DNA of 33,535 nucleotides from Acidiferrobacteraceae bacterium (GTDB lineage: Bacteria > Pseudomonadota > Gammaproteobacteria > Arenicellales > UBA868), in assembly GCA_018698075.1 (NCBI GenBank), contig JABINT010000166.1, forward strand, positions 1 through 33,535, written 5' to 3'. Under the pieces are notes generated by a model, which saw nothing but the letters and a program-made list of their open reading frames with translations, was not told where the DNA came from and did not search any database. Numbering within the stretch: the stretch's first letter is position 1; the number at the start of each line of letters is the position of its first letter. Shown piece by piece: positions 9,161 through 17,844 of this stretch. The translations under genes were made by a program, and so were the position numbers.

Positions 9161-9568
9161 GTGACAAGTTTACGAACATTTTTCAATGAGCTTGAGGCGC
9201 GTCTGGGAAGGGTCATGTTACCAGTCGAGCCGGATGCGCCGAGCCCTGAGCGTCTGATTTCCTCGCATGCGGCCTACCTTGATCTAACTCGAAGTGCAGC
9301 GGTAGCCATCTACAACGAGAACAACTGTCGCTCACTTGAGGACTCTGTCTATCACTATCCCACGCTTGATGCCCTGGGTCGCTTAAAACAGCAGCGTCAC
9401 GAATCCGGCGAGCTAGACGTGGCCGCCGCCGATTTACTGGAAAGTCTGGGGCACGTGGCCAATACCCTGCTGATGAAGCAACATGAGGATTCCATCACAC
9501 TAGCTCCTGTCGACGACCAACCAGCAGGCCTTGCCGGGCAATCGAGGTCGCGCCACCGAGGACGCTAA
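9161..9568 (+). CDS. Hypothetical 135-residue cytoplasmic protein
   Basis: I do not recognise this protein. The GTG at 9161 is the first possible start after an in-frame TAA (9143-9145); no strong ribosome site precedes it. The product is predicted to be soluble, with no signal peptide or membrane segment. It looks helical and acidic in the middle ([30 protein letters not shown]) and has an Arg-rich tail. It contains one Cys and no obvious metal or nucleotide motif. Its codons resemble those of its neighbours. It is divergent from leuC and meets aroC tail to tail with a 4-base overlap of the two stop regions. That tight packing, plus the absence of any other gene for the interval, supports it being real. 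Confidence 0.55.
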   Translation: MTSLRTFFNELEARLGRVMLPVEPDAPSPERLISSHAAYLDLTRSAAVAIYNENNCRSLEDSVYHYPTLDALGRLKQQRHESGELDVAAADLLESLGHVANTLLMKQHEDSITLAPVDDQPAGLAGQSRSRHRGR

Positions 9569-10659
9569 TCGCCAGGGGGAATCGAAGGACCAGGGGTTGG
9601 GCCAACCCCAAGGCTGCGCTGGCGCAGCAAATGATCGATCAGCACCAGGGCCAGCATCGCTTCGGCGATAGGCACCGCGCGGATTCCTACGCATGGATCG
9701 TGCCGACCGGTGGTCACTACTTCTTCGGGCTCACCTGCTAAGTTCACAGTCCGGCCGGGAATCTGAATGCTGGAGGTGGGCTTGAGTGCGACGGACACTT
9801 TGAGTTGTTGTCCGCTGGAGATGCCGCCAAGCACGCCCCCCGCGTTATTACCTAAAAATCCCAAAGGCGTCATCTCATCTCGATGCTGACTGCCCCGTTG
9901 AGTAATGCATTCGAATCCCGCACCAATCTCGACACCCTTTACTGCATTGATTGACACCATTGCCCGTGCAATGTCCGCATCCAGTCGATCAAACACCGGT
10001 TCACCCAATCCGGCGGGGACATTATCCGCAATGACATCGACCCGTGCACCGATAGAATCGCCAGCTTTTCGCAGTGAATTAATCAGCACCTCAATGGCTC
10101 CCACCTTGTTAGGATCAGGGAAAAAGAACGGATTGCTATCTACCACATCCCACTGGTACTCATCAGCACAGATAGTGCCTATCTGGCTCAGACAGCCTCG
10201 GATCCTGATCCCGGAATTCTCCAGGAGGTATTTTCGCGCAATAGCACCGGCTGCCACCCGCGCTGCAGTTTCGCGGGCCGAGGCTCGGCCACTGCCGCGG
10301 TAATCACGCAGGCCGTATTTTTTCAGGTAGGTGTAGTCTGCATGGCCCGGGCGGAACTGCGCCTTAATCTTTTCGTAATCCCGAGAACGCTGATCTTCGT
10401 TTCGTATCAACAGTGCGATAGGGGCGCCTGTGGTCTTTCCCTCGAACACGCCCGAAAGGATTTCCACGGTATCGCTTTCGCGGCGCTGAGTCGTATAGCG
10501 CGATTGCCCCGGTCGACGACGATCGAGATCCCGTTGAATATCAGATTCCGTGAGCTCCAATTGCGGTGGACAACCATCCACAATACAACCCAGAGCCGGG
10601 CCGTGACTCTCGCCAAAACTCGTCACACAATAAAGCCTACCAAAGGAGTTACCAGCCAT
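9565..10659 (-). CDS. aroC: Chorismate synthase
   Basis: AroC eliminates phosphate from EPSP to give chorismate, using reduced FMN. The 364 residues are close to the usual 350-370. The start [20 protein letters not shown] is the family N-terminus, with the first conserved His in [21 protein letters not shown] follows, then the [19 protein letters not shown] signature. Near the end is [18 protein letters not shown] with the conserved His/Asp pair. The last residues (GVGPTPGPS) are a short non-conserved tail whose DNA contains two strong tandem hairpins. It lies downstream of apbC and dcd on the same strand, 29 bases after dcd, and overlaps the convergent 9161 gene by 4 bases. Confidence 0.98.
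   Translation of the reverse strand: MAGNSFGRLYCVTSFGESHGPALGCIVDGCPPQLELTESDIQRDLDRRRPGQSRYTTQRRESDTVEILSGVFEGKTTGAPIALLIRNEDQRSRDYEKIKAQFRPGHADYTYLKKYGLRDYRGSGRASARETAARVAAGAIARKYLLENSGIRIRGCLSQIGTICADEYQWDVVDSNPFFFPDPNKVGAIEVLINSLRKAGDSIGARVDVIADNVPAGLGEPVFDRLDADIARAMVSINAVKGVEIGAGFECITQRGSQHRDEMTPLGFLGNNAGGVLGGISSGQQLKVSVALKPTSSIQIPGRTVNLAGEPEEVVTTGRHDPCVGIRAVPIAEAMLALVLIDHLLRQRSLGVGPTPGPSIPPGD
9593..9628. repeat. Two tandem stem-loops inside the 3' end of aroC
   Basis: GGGGTTGG/CCAACCCC (9593-9609) is a perfect 8-base palindrome with a single central base. Three bases on, GCTGCGC/GCGCAGC (9613-9628) is a 7-base stem with almost no loop. Both lie in the last codons of aroC and about 25-60 bases after the stop of the convergent plus-strand gene. 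Neither has a T tract. They could act as a bidirectional 3' structure for both transcripts or could be a by-product of GC-rich Gly/Pro and Gln/Arg codons. Confidence 0.5.
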
Positions 10660-10688
10660 CGTTTAACTCTTTATCCAAAGCGTGCAGT

Positions 10689-11252
10689 TCAGGCACGCGG
10701 CAATGTGACCCCGCTTTGCCCCTGATACTTTCCCTTTCGATCTTTGTATGACACTTCACAAACTTCATCTGCCTCAAAGAAGATGACTTGAGCGACACCC
10801 TCATTTGCGTAAACACGGGCCGGCAACGGCGTTGTGTTAGAGAATTCGAGCGTCACATACCCTTCCCATTCCGGCTCAAAGGGTGTGACGTTGACAATGA
10901 TACCGCACCGGGCATAAGTGGACTTGCCCAAGCATATTGTGAGCACGTTTCGCGGAATGCGAAAATACTCCACGGTTCTTGCCAAAGCGAACGAATTTGG
11001 GGGAATAATGCAGCAGTCCCCTACAAAATCTACAAAACTGCTTTCATCGAACGCCTTCGGGTCGACAATTGCTGAATTGATATTGGTAAAGATTTTGAAT
11101 TCGTTCGAGCATCGAATGTCATAGCCGTAACTTGATGTTCCATAAGAAACCACCCGTTGGCCGTCGACAGATGAGACCTGTCCACTCTCATAAGGCTCAA
11201 TCATTCCCTGAGCCGCCATCTGTTGGATCCAGCGATCTGGCTTAATCGACAC
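10689..11252 (-). CDS. dcd: dCTP deaminase
   Basis: Dcd deaminates dCTP to dUTP, feeding dTMP synthesis. The 187 residues match the family length. It begins [13 protein letters not shown], then shows [26 protein letters not shown]-like [18 protein letters not shown], the conserved [19 protein letters not shown] and [11 protein letters not shown], which holds the catalytic Glu. The end ([20 protein letters not shown]) is also canonical. It starts 12 bases after the apbC stop and is followed by aroC 29 bases later, so an apbC-dcd-aroC transcript is likely. A metG/mrp/dcd grouping is also seen in Pseudomonas. Confidence 0.98.
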   Translation of the reverse strand: MSIKPDRWIQQMAAQGMIEPYESGQVSSVDGQRVVSYGTSSYGYDIRCSNEFKIFTNINSAIVDPKAFDESSFVDFVGDCCIIPPNSFALARTVEYFRIPRNVLTICLGKSTYARCGIIVNVTPFEPEWEGYVTLEFSNTTPLPARVYANEGVAQVIFFEADEVCEVSYKDRKGKYQGQSGVTLPRA

Positions 11253-11264
11253 TCGGCCTCCGTA

Positions 11265-12359
11265 TTAAGTATTTTGAATTACGATAGAAGGGAATACGTC
11301 GCTGTAACTGCGCCTGCGAGCCGCAAGTTGCCCAGCCACATGCCTGGCGATACTCCGGTAGTTCATCGTGATTGCCCCGTCCGGGTCCGCAACAACGGTC
11401 GGTCGTCCACTGTCCGCATCCTCCCGAATACGGATATCAAGCGGGATTCTGCCCAAGGTCTCAACTCCATATTCCTCGGCCATCTGCACCCCCCCACCTT
11501 CGCCAAAAATGGCTTCTTCATGCCCGCACGCACTGCAGACATGGGTGCTCATATTCTCAATCACCCCTAGTACTGGAATTTCCACTTTTTCAAACATTTT
11601 GAGAGCTTTTCGCGCGTCGAGCAAAGCAATATCCTGGGGCGTCGTCACAATCGCCGCGCCCGAAACAGGCACCTTCTGGGCCAGGGTCAACTGCGTATCG
11701 CCCGTCCCTGGCGGCAGATCGATCACCAGGTAATCTAACTCTTTCCAACGAGTATCGTTTAGTAACTGCTCCAGTGCCTGGGTGACCATCGGGCCGCGCC
11801 AGATCATTGGCGTATCCTCTTCAATAAGAAACCCGATCGACATGGCTTGCAAATGGTAACTACTCATCGGTTCCAGACTCTTACCGTCCGCGGATTTTGG
11901 CCGCCCGCTGATTCCCAACATGCGTGGCTGACTGGGGCCATAGATGTCCGCATCCAATATTCCAACATTGGCCCCTTCGGCAGACAGTGCTAATGCCAGG
12001 TTCGACGAGACCGTAGACTTTCCAACGCCCCCTTTACCGGATGCCACGGCAATGATATTGCGTACACCCTGAATAGGGGTCACACCTTTTTGGACTTCGT
12101 GAGCGACGATCTTGGTCTCAATATTGATATTAATCTCGCACGGTCCAGCAACGGCCTGCGTGACCATCTTGCGGGCGATGGCATCGAGTTCTGCGTGCCA
12201 TCCGCGTGCCGGGTATCCCAGGGTCAGTTTGGCTTTCACCAAACTACCCTCAACGGTTACCTCGCTGACACTCTTTCCCTCCCCTAAACTGGTGCCGGTA
12301 TGAGGATCACTAATGGTCTCCAGCAAATCGAATATGCTTTGTTTTGATATTTCAGTCAT
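11265..12359 (-). CDS. apbC: Mrp/ApbC-type iron-sulfur cluster carrier ATPase
   Basis: This 364-residue Mrp/NBP35 family P-loop ATPase carries and delivers Fe-S clusters. It has an N-terminal MIP18/DUF59-like domain (about 1-90), then the deviant Walker A GKGGVGKS at 108-115, DADIYGPSQPRMLG at about 136-149, DLPPGTGDTQLTL near 214-226, and a CxxC pair (Cys275, Cys278 in VCSACGHEE) that binds the bridging cluster in the dimer. The ATG at 12359 is well placed. It is divergent from metG across a 208-base intergenic region and is the first gene of the apbC-dcd-aroC series. Several nearby genes encode Fe-S proteins (leuC, the RnfB-like ferredoxin, nth), which are plausible clients. Confidence 0.96.
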   Translation of the reverse strand: MTEISKQSIFDLLETISDPHTGTSLGEGKSVSEVTVEGSLVKAKLTLGYPARGWHAELDAIARKMVTQAVAGPCEININIETKIVAHEVQKGVTPIQGVRNIIAVASGKGGVGKSTVSSNLALALSAEGANVGILDADIYGPSQPRMLGISGRPKSADGKSLEPMSSYHLQAMSIGFLIEEDTPMIWRGPMVTQALEQLLNDTRWKELDYLVIDLPPGTGDTQLTLAQKVPVSGAAIVTTPQDIALLDARKALKMFEKVEIPVLGVIENMSTHVCSACGHEEAIFGEGGGVQMAEEYGVETLGRIPLDIRIREDADSGRPTVVADPDGAITMNYRSIARHVAGQLAARRRSYSDVFPSIVIQNT

Positions 12360-12567
12360 GTTGATCAGTCCAACGGTTTGAAGACAGCGCCGCTTCCGCT
12401 TATGCTCACGGCCTTAAAAAGGCGATGATGCTACCACAGGCCGGTCTCCACAATGACCCCCTTGGGATATACTTCGATAGTGCCCACCTCTAGGGGCTCT
12501 TGTAACCCCCGAACCCACTACCGATTCCGAAACATTGCCTTAATCCGATTACGGGATTTTCCGAAAG
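12360..12567. promoter_or_regulatory. Divergent apbC/metG intergenic region
   Basis: These 208 bases must hold the promoters for apbC (minus) and metG (plus). A TATACT at 12468-12473 is a possible -10 for metG, but the -35 position (tctcca) is poor. I see no T-box, riboswitch or strong hairpin. A loose GGGG/CCCC inverted repeat lies around 12493-12510. The bounds are given; the individual elements are not established. Confidence 0.35.
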
Positions 12568-14613
12568 ATGACGCCCCAACCTCGAACTATTCTCGTAACC
12601 AGCGCCTTGCCCTACGCTAACGGCCCTATTCATCTGGGACATCTGGTGGAGTATATCCAAACTGATATCTGGGCTCGTTTTCAACGCTTGTGCGGGCATC
12701 AGGCCTACTACGTCTGCGCCGAGGACACTCACGGCACTCCAATCATGCTAAAGGCCCGAAGCGAGGGCATAGAGCCAGAGGCGTTGATTGAAAGAATTGG
12801 CGAGGAGCATCGGCAGGATTTCGCAGATTTCAGTATCGCGTTTGACAACTACTACACCACGCACTCGGACGAGAATCGTTACTTCGCTGAACATATCTTT
12901 GGCCAGCTACAGAGCAACGGCCACATCGTCCAACGCACTATCACCCAGGCTTACGACCCGGTGGAGGAAATGTTTCTTCCCGACCGGTTCATCAGAGGCA
13001 CCTGTCCGCGCTGCAGTGCGAAGGACCAGAACGGCGATAACTGTGAGGTGTGCGGGGCCACTTATACCCCAACCGAACTAAAAGATTCAGTTTCTGTCAT
13101 TTCCGGCGCTACACCGGTGACCAAGGATTCCGAGCATTACTTCGTCAAGCTTGCCAACTTTGACTCAATGCTTCGCGACTGGACAGGCTCCGGTCGGTTG
13201 CAGACCGAAGTCAAAAACAAGCTGAGTGAGTGGTTTGAGACCGGCCTGCAGGATTGGGATATCTCCCGCGATGCACCCTATTTTGGTTTTGAGATTCCCG
13301 GGGCGAGCGGGAAATACTTTTATGTATGGCTCGACGCGCCGATAGGCTATATGGCCAGTTTTCGCAATCTGTGCGATTCCTCGGATCTTGACTTCGATGC
13401 CTTCTGGAGTCCGGATGCTACAACCGAGTTGTACCATTTTGTTGGTAAAGATATCCTTTACTTCCACACCTTGTTCTGGCCCGCGATGCTTCACGGCAGC
13501 GGCTTTCGTACCCCGACGGCCGTATTTACCCATGGTTTCTTAACCATAAACGGTCAGAAGATGTCCAAGTCACGAGGCACCTTCATCACCGCTCGAGCCT
13601 ATCTCGACCACTTGGACCCTGATTATCTGCGTTACTACTTTGCCGCCAAGTTGAATAACCGGGTTGAGGATATCGATTTTAACGTCGATGACTTCGTCAC
13701 CCGGGTCAATTCGGATCTTGTAGGAAAAGTCGTCAATATCGCCAGCCGTTGTGCGGGGTTTATCGAAAAACGTTTCCAGGGAAACTTGTCTACCCAGTTA
13801 GCTGATCCGGCGCTGTTCAAGCACTTTGTTGATGCCAATCAATCTATCACAGAGGCCTACGAAGGCCGCGAATTCAGTCGTGCGATGCGTGAAATCATGG
13901 CACTCGCCGATCGGGCCAACCAGTACATCAACGACTGCCAACCCTGGGTTATCGCCCGCGAAACCGGCCAGGATGACCAACTCCAGGGAATCTGCACCCA
14001 AGGACTGAATCTGTTCCGGATTCTGATGATCTGGCTCGCGCCAGTTGTGCCTGGACTTGCCAGGCGCACACAAGAGTTTCTGTGCTGCAATATTGCAGAC
14101 GCAGGGAACCTTAACGACTTAGCCCAACCACTGGTCGGCCATAAGATTGGACCATTCCACCACCTCCTCAATCGGATCGAAATGAAGGACGCACAAAAAA
14201 TGATGGAAAAACCTCTCAGTCTTGAGCAACCAAGTTCCTCTGGGTCGCCCGGACCGCATCTCGCCGCTGAACCGATCACCGAGGAAATCACCATTGATGA
14301 TTTCTCCAAGGTCGACTTGCGAGTGGCCCGGGTCCAGGATGCCCAACGGGTAGAAGGCGCCGACCGTCTTTTGCAACTCACTCTCGATCTAGGCGGTGAA
14401 GTCCGGCAGGTGTTCGCAGGCATTAAGGCCGCCTATGAACCGGAAACACTGGTGGGCCGCCATGTTGTTGTGGTCGCTAATCTGGCACCGCGGAAAATGC
14501 GTTTTGGAGTATCGTCCGGCATGATTCTTGCCGGTTCAGGTAGCGATGACGCTGGCGGAATCTTTCTTCTCGCCCCTGATGATGGCGCAGAACCGGGTAT
14601 GCGCGTGCGTTGA
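12568..14613 (+). CDS. metG: Methionyl-tRNA synthetase with C-terminal tRNA-binding domain
   Basis: MetG charges tRNA-Met, both initiator and elongator. The 681-residue protein is the long dimeric form. The HIGH motif appears as HLGH at 22-25 after [11 protein letters not shown]. The zinc knuckle is CPRC...CEVCG with C-x2-C-x9-C-x2-C spacing around residues 145-161. KMSKS is exact at 331-335. An alpha-helical anticodon-binding domain follows. From about 572 to the end is the EMAP-II/Arc1p-like OB fold ([20 protein letters not shown]) used for dimerisation and tRNA binding. ATG 12568 gives the standard [19 protein letters not shown] start. The stop is 22 bases before the next gene's preferred start, so metG may be cotranscribed with the PLP enzyme. 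Confidence 0.98.
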   Translation: MTPQPRTILVTSALPYANGPIHLGHLVEYIQTDIWARFQRLCGHQAYYVCAEDTHGTPIMLKARSEGIEPEALIERIGEEHRQDFADFSIAFDNYYTTHSDENRYFAEHIFGQLQSNGHIVQRTITQAYDPVEEMFLPDRFIRGTCPRCSAKDQNGDNCEVCGATYTPTELKDSVSVISGATPVTKDSEHYFVKLANFDSMLRDWTGSGRLQTEVKNKLSEWFETGLQDWDISRDAPYFGFEIPGASGKYFYVWLDAPIGYMASFRNLCDSSDLDFDAFWSPDATTELYHFVGKDILYFHTLFWPAMLHGSGFRTPTAVFTHGFLTINGQKMSKSRGTFITARAYLDHLDPDYLRYYFAAKLNNRVEDIDFNVDDFVTRVNSDLVGKVVNIASRCAGFIEKRFQGNLSTQLADPALFKHFVDANQSITEAYEGREFSRAMREIMALADRANQYINDCQPWVIARETGQDDQLQGICTQGLNLFRILMIWLAPVVPGLARRTQEFLCCNIADAGNLNDLAQPLVGHKIGPFHHLLNRIEMKDAQKMMEKPLSLEQPSSSGSPGPHLAAEPITEEITIDDFSKVDLRVARVQDAQRVEGADRLLQLTLDLGGEVRQVFAGIKAAYEPETLVGRHVVVVANLAPRKMRFGVSSGMILAGSGSDDAGGIFLLAPDDGAEPGMRVR

Positions 14614-14635
14614 GCCCTTGGTCAATATCTCGCCC

Positions 14636-15784
14636 GTGAGCACCTCCCCTCTTCCCAGTCAAAGAGCGCTTTTTGATATTCCCGATCACATTGCGTATTT
14701 CAACTGCGCTTATATGTCGCCGTTGTTGCTCACCTCTGTCGCTGCCGGAATCAAGGGTCTTCAAGCGAAGGCTGCGCCATGGTCGATTACGCCGCCAGAT
14801 TTTTTTTCGACTGTCGAGAAGTTGCGGGGAGTAGCCGCCTCATTATTTAATGCCACAGAAAACGACTTGGCGATCATCCCTTCGGCCAGTTATGGACTTG
14901 CTGTCGCGGCAAAGAATCTGCTCGTTAAACCGGGGCAACACATTGTCGTGCTGGCGGAGCAGTATCCGTCTAACTTTTACGTCTGGAAGGAGCTCGCCGC
15001 TCAAAACGGCGCGCACCTGCATACGGTGCCCCGTCCGGCAAACAATGACTGGACTTCGGCCGTTGTAAACGCGATTAATGCCCAAACGGCCATTGCTGCC
15101 CTACCCCACTGTCATTGGACCGACGGCACTCTGGTTGATCTTGCGGTCGTGCGCCGGGCGCTCGATCAAGTTGACGGCGCCCTCGTAGTCGACCTCACCC
15201 AAAGTCTGGGGGCATTGACTTTTGATGCTCAGGTGATCCGCCCGGATTTTGCTGTCGCTGCCGGTTATAAATGGTTGCTCGGCCCATACTCGACCGGCCT
15301 TTTGTACATTGCGCCACAGCACCAACAAGGGGTGCCTTTGGAGTTCGGACCGTTTTCCCGACTCGATGCCGTTAAATTTTCAGAGCTCGTCAACTACCGC
15401 GATGAGTTCGCGCCGGGCGCTCGGCGCTTCGATGTTGGAGAGAAGGCTAATTTTGCGCTGTTACCGGTATTACTGAACGGACTTCAGCAGATTCTTTCCT
15501 GGGAGATCTCACGAATAGAGGCGACGTTGTGTCGAACAACAAGCGCGATTGCTGAGCGGGCAAAGGAACTTGGCCTGGAGGTGGTTGAGCCGCACCAACG
15601 GGCAGGACATTTTCTAGGTTTACGCTTTCCCCAAGGCCTGCCCGCAAACATAGGTGAGCGCCTCGCACAGCATCAAATCTACGTCAGCATCCGTGGCGAC
15701 TCACTTCGTGTTACACCGTACCTTTACAACACTGATCGAGATATCGATCGCTTCCTGGGCACACTGCAGAAAATTCTCCGATAA
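14636..15784 (+). CDS. Class V aminotransferase-fold PLP-dependent enzyme (kynureninase/desulfurase-like)
   Basis: The fold is recognised from its motifs; the substrate is not known. Starting at GTG 14636 it has 382 residues; TTG 14618 is an alternative, and open frame further upstream lies within metG. The N-terminus IAYFNCAYMSPL resembles the class V substrate-binding start. The cofactor residues are visible: Asp186 and Gln189 in VDLTQSLGAL, and the Schiff-base lysine, Lys212, in AAGYKWLLGPYSTGLLY. It lacks a cysteine in the C-terminal active-site loop, so it should not be a typical IscS/SufS desulfurase. The TAA overlaps the ATG of the RnfB-like gene by one base, and that gene overlaps nth, so the three are translationally coupled. 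Aminotransferase, kynureninase-like hydrolase or lyase activity are all open. Confidence 0.8.
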   Translation: MSTSPLPSQRALFDIPDHIAYFNCAYMSPLLLTSVAAGIKGLQAKAAPWSITPPDFFSTVEKLRGVAASLFNATENDLAIIPSASYGLAVAAKNLLVKPGQHIVVLAEQYPSNFYVWKELAAQNGAHLHTVPRPANNDWTSAVVNAINAQTAIAALPHCHWTDGTLVDLAVVRRALDQVDGALVVDLTQSLGALTFDAQVIRPDFAVAAGYKWLLGPYSTGLLYIAPQHQQGVPLEFGPFSRLDAVKFSELVNYRDEFAPGARRFDVGEKANFALLPVLLNGLQQILSWEISRIEATLCRTTSAIAERAKELGLEVVEPHQRAGHFLGLRFPQGLPANIGERLAQHQIYVSIRGDSLRVTPYLYNTDRDIDRFLGTLQKILR

Positions 15785-16416
15785 TGTTTGTCGATTCCAC
15801 GTCGGGCATCACAGTGGACTCTGTTGATGCCTGCCTACCCCAAACACAATGCATGCGCTGCGAGTTTGCTTCCTGCCTTGCGTATGCGCAGGCGATTGTC
15901 GGCCAGAACGTCGCGATTAACCGCTGCCCTCCAGGCGGCTCCCGGACACTCGCTTTGCTTGGGGCCCTCACCAAGCAGGCATGTTCGAAGCTGGATCCCG
16001 CTTTCGGTGTTTATCGCCCGGCCAAACCGGTAGAAATTGATGAAACAGCGTGCATCGGATGCACGCTGTGCATCAAGGCCTGCCCGGTGGATGCGATCGT
16101 GGGTAGTGCGAGGACAATGCACACGGTCGTGACCGCTGAGTGCTCAGGGTGTGACTTGTGCATTCCGGTTTGCCCGGTCGACTGCATTAAAACAGTTTCG
16201 CCCAAAGACACCGCCCATGCGGCCGATAAAGGGATTTGCGAGTCAAAGTCCAAACAATATCGAGCCCGCTTTGCAGGTAAACAAAAACGACAATCTGCCG
16301 ATATTAGTACCCCTCAGCCACAACCCCTTTTGACCGAGCAGGCTACGCGGCGTATGGAGATCGCCGCAAGTGTCGCCCGAATTCAAGGTAAAAGGGTGCG
16401 AAGGAGCGAAAGGTGA
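15784..16416 (+). CDS. Soluble RnfB-like ferredoxin with three 4Fe-4S sites
   Basis: The protein has 210 residues. An RnfB-type Fes domain comes first, with ligands Cys23, Cys26, Cys31 and Cys48 (LPQTQCMRCEFASC ... NRCPPGG). A two-cluster ferredoxin domain follows, with Cys90/93/96/100 and Cys120/123/126/130 (CIGCTLCIKACPVDAI and CSGCDLCIPVCPVDCI). A basic tail ends RVRRSER. Unlike membrane RnfB/RsxB it has no N-terminal transmembrane helix; the Fes domain begins almost at once. It sits just before nth, where Pseudomonas and E. coli keep a whole rnf/rsx operon, but rnfA, C, D, G and E are absent. This form resembles the stand-alone RnfB-like proteins of Betaproteobacteria. Electron transfer is certain by motif; the partner is unknown. 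Confidence 0.88.
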   Translation: MFVDSTSGITVDSVDACLPQTQCMRCEFASCLAYAQAIVGQNVAINRCPPGGSRTLALLGALTKQACSKLDPAFGVYRPAKPVEIDETACIGCTLCIKACPVDAIVGSARTMHTVVTAECSGCDLCIPVCPVDCIKTVSPKDTAHAADKGICESKSKQYRARFAGKQKRQSADISTPQPQPLLTEQATRRMEIAASVARIQGKRVRRSER

Positions 16417-17051
16417 ATTCCCGTAATCGGGCTGAAATATTTCGACGGCTTGAAAAAGCCACGCCCAACCCGAAAACAGAACTGTCCTACCGAACACATT
16501 TCCAGCTGCTGATAGCCGTAATTTTATCGGCACAGGCAACTGATGTTTCTGTAAACCGTGCCACTCGCGGGCTCTTTCGGGCAGCAGCCACGCCCCAAGC
16601 CCTGCTTGATCTAGGACTGAGCGGACTTAAGGCACATATACGGACAATCGGTCTTTATAACACCAAAGCCGCAAACATACTGAAAACCTGCAAAATTCTG
16701 ATCGATAATCATAAAGGCGCAGTGCCGCGTACCCGAGCGGCGCTTGAAGCTCTGCCGGGCGTGGGCCGCAAGACTGCTAATGTTGTTCTGAATACTGCTT
16801 TTGGCGAACCGACTATCGCAGTAGACACGCACATCTACCGGGTGGCTAACCGCACCCGGATAGCGCCAGGGGCCAACGTGCTGCAGGTTGAAAAACGCCT
16901 GCTGAAAACTACTCCACTAGCCCATCAACAAAACGCCCATCATTTGCTTATTCTTCACGGTCGTTATACCTGCAAAGCCCGCACTCCACAATGCCCAAGC
17001 TGTGTAATTTCGGATCTTTGCGAATATCGGGCAAAAACCACCGCTGAGTAA
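16413..17051 (+). CDS. nth: Endonuclease III (DNA glycosylase/AP lyase)
   Basis: Nth removes oxidised pyrimidines and nicks the abasic site. At 212 residues it is the E. coli size, and key residues have the same numbers. Lys120, in the helix-hairpin-helix LPGVGRKTANVVL, attacks the sugar, and Asp138 is in AVDTHIYRV. The C-terminal 4Fe-4S cluster ligands are Cys187, Cys194, Cys197 and Cys203 in exact C-x6-C-x2-C-x5-C spacing. The start is GTG 16413, which overlaps the upstream TGA by 4 bases (GTGA) and has AAGGAG 6 bases before it, so the start is well supported. It converges on rlmB across 22 bases. Confidence 0.98.
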   Translation: MNSRNRAEIFRRLEKATPNPKTELSYRTHFQLLIAVILSAQATDVSVNRATRGLFRAAATPQALLDLGLSGLKAHIRTIGLYNTKAANILKTCKILIDNHKGAVPRTRAALEALPGVGRKTANVVLNTAFGEPTIAVDTHIYRVANRTRIAPGANVLQVEKRLLKTTPLAHQQNAHHLLILHGRYTCKARTPQCPSCVISDLCEYRAKTTAE

Positions 17052-17073
17052 AACAGTTTATCTACTGCCGCTG

Positions 17074-17841
17074 TTAGCCGCGTTGCCGGCGAACTTCGAA
17101 CAAGGCTACGCCTGCTGCCACTGCTACATTAAGACTCGACAAAGCATGCGCCGACGGGATGCGCAATACCGCGTCGCAAAACTTCCTGGTCACCGGACGC
17201 AAACCGGTCGCCTCCGAGCCCACGACCAAAGCAAGAGGCCGAACAAGATCAAAATCATAAAGGTCCTGATCTCCATCCTCAGCAGTACCAACCACCCACA
17301 AACCCGCAGATTTCATGTACTCGAAGGCTCGGGACCAACTGCTGACCTCAAAGATCTTGAGCTTGTGTACTCCACCTGAAGCGACCCGTAACGCCGCTGG
17401 GGTAAGGCCTGCGCCAACCCGCTGCGGAAAAACAACCGCCTCAGCTCCAGCTGCTGCTGCGGTTCGCAGGCAAGCGCCCACATTGCGAGGATCCTGTATG
17501 CCGTCAAGAATCAACACCAGCGGGCAACCGCTTTGGGATTCCAACCAGAGTTTTAACGCTGGAAGTTTTCCAGCGGGCGCGCGGTTCAGCAATCCGATCA
17601 GTCCCTGATGGCGTATGCCGCCACTTAGCGCATCCAGCTCTGCGCGGGTTGCACGGTGCAAGGTCACGCCTTTTGATTTGGCTAATCCCAACAAGCGTGA
17701 CAGTCGTGGATCACGACGGGTGGCATCATGCAGCAACTCGCCGAGACTCCGCGGATCGACTAAAGCTGCCTCTACCGAATGAAAGCCACACAGTACGTTG
17801 ATTTGGTTATCCGGCGCGCTTTTACCTTCTTTCAAAACCAC
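17074..17841 (-). CDS. rlmB: 23S rRNA (guanosine-2'-O)-methyltransferase RlmB
   Basis: RlmB methylates the 2'-O of G2251 in the 23S rRNA P loop. It is a SpoU/TrmH-family knotted methyltransferase of about 253-255 residues. The N-terminal L30e-like substrate domain begins LCGFHSVEAAL. The SAM-knot motifs are LILDGIQDPRNVGACLRTAAAAGAEAVVF, LALVVGSEATGL and RIPSAHALSSLNVAVA. The family usually has Met-Xaa-Gly in the last motif, so SAH is a local variant. The annotated GTG at 17841 has no room for a ribosome site; TTG 17835 has AGGGAG 5 bases upstream and is the better start. It follows rnr by 3 bases, the standard rnr-rlmB operon. Confidence 0.95.
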   Translation of the reverse strand: MVLKEGKSAPDNQINVLCGFHSVEAALVDPRSLGELLHDATRRDPRLSRLLGLAKSKGVTLHRATRAELDALSGGIRHQGLIGLLNRAPAGKLPALKLWLESQSGCPLVLILDGIQDPRNVGACLRTAAAAGAEAVVFPQRVGAGLTPAALRVASGGVHKLKIFEVSSWSRAFEYMKSAGLWVVGTAEDGDQDLYDFDLVRPLALVVGSEATGLRPVTRKFCDAVLRIPSAHALSSLNVAVAAGVALFEVRRQRG

Positions 17842-17844
17842 TCC

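Noticed and set aside
14636-15784. Calling the PLP enzyme a cysteine desulfurase because Fe-S genes are nearby
   Set aside because: The conserved C-terminal loop cysteine of IscS/SufS is absent, so only the fold can be named.
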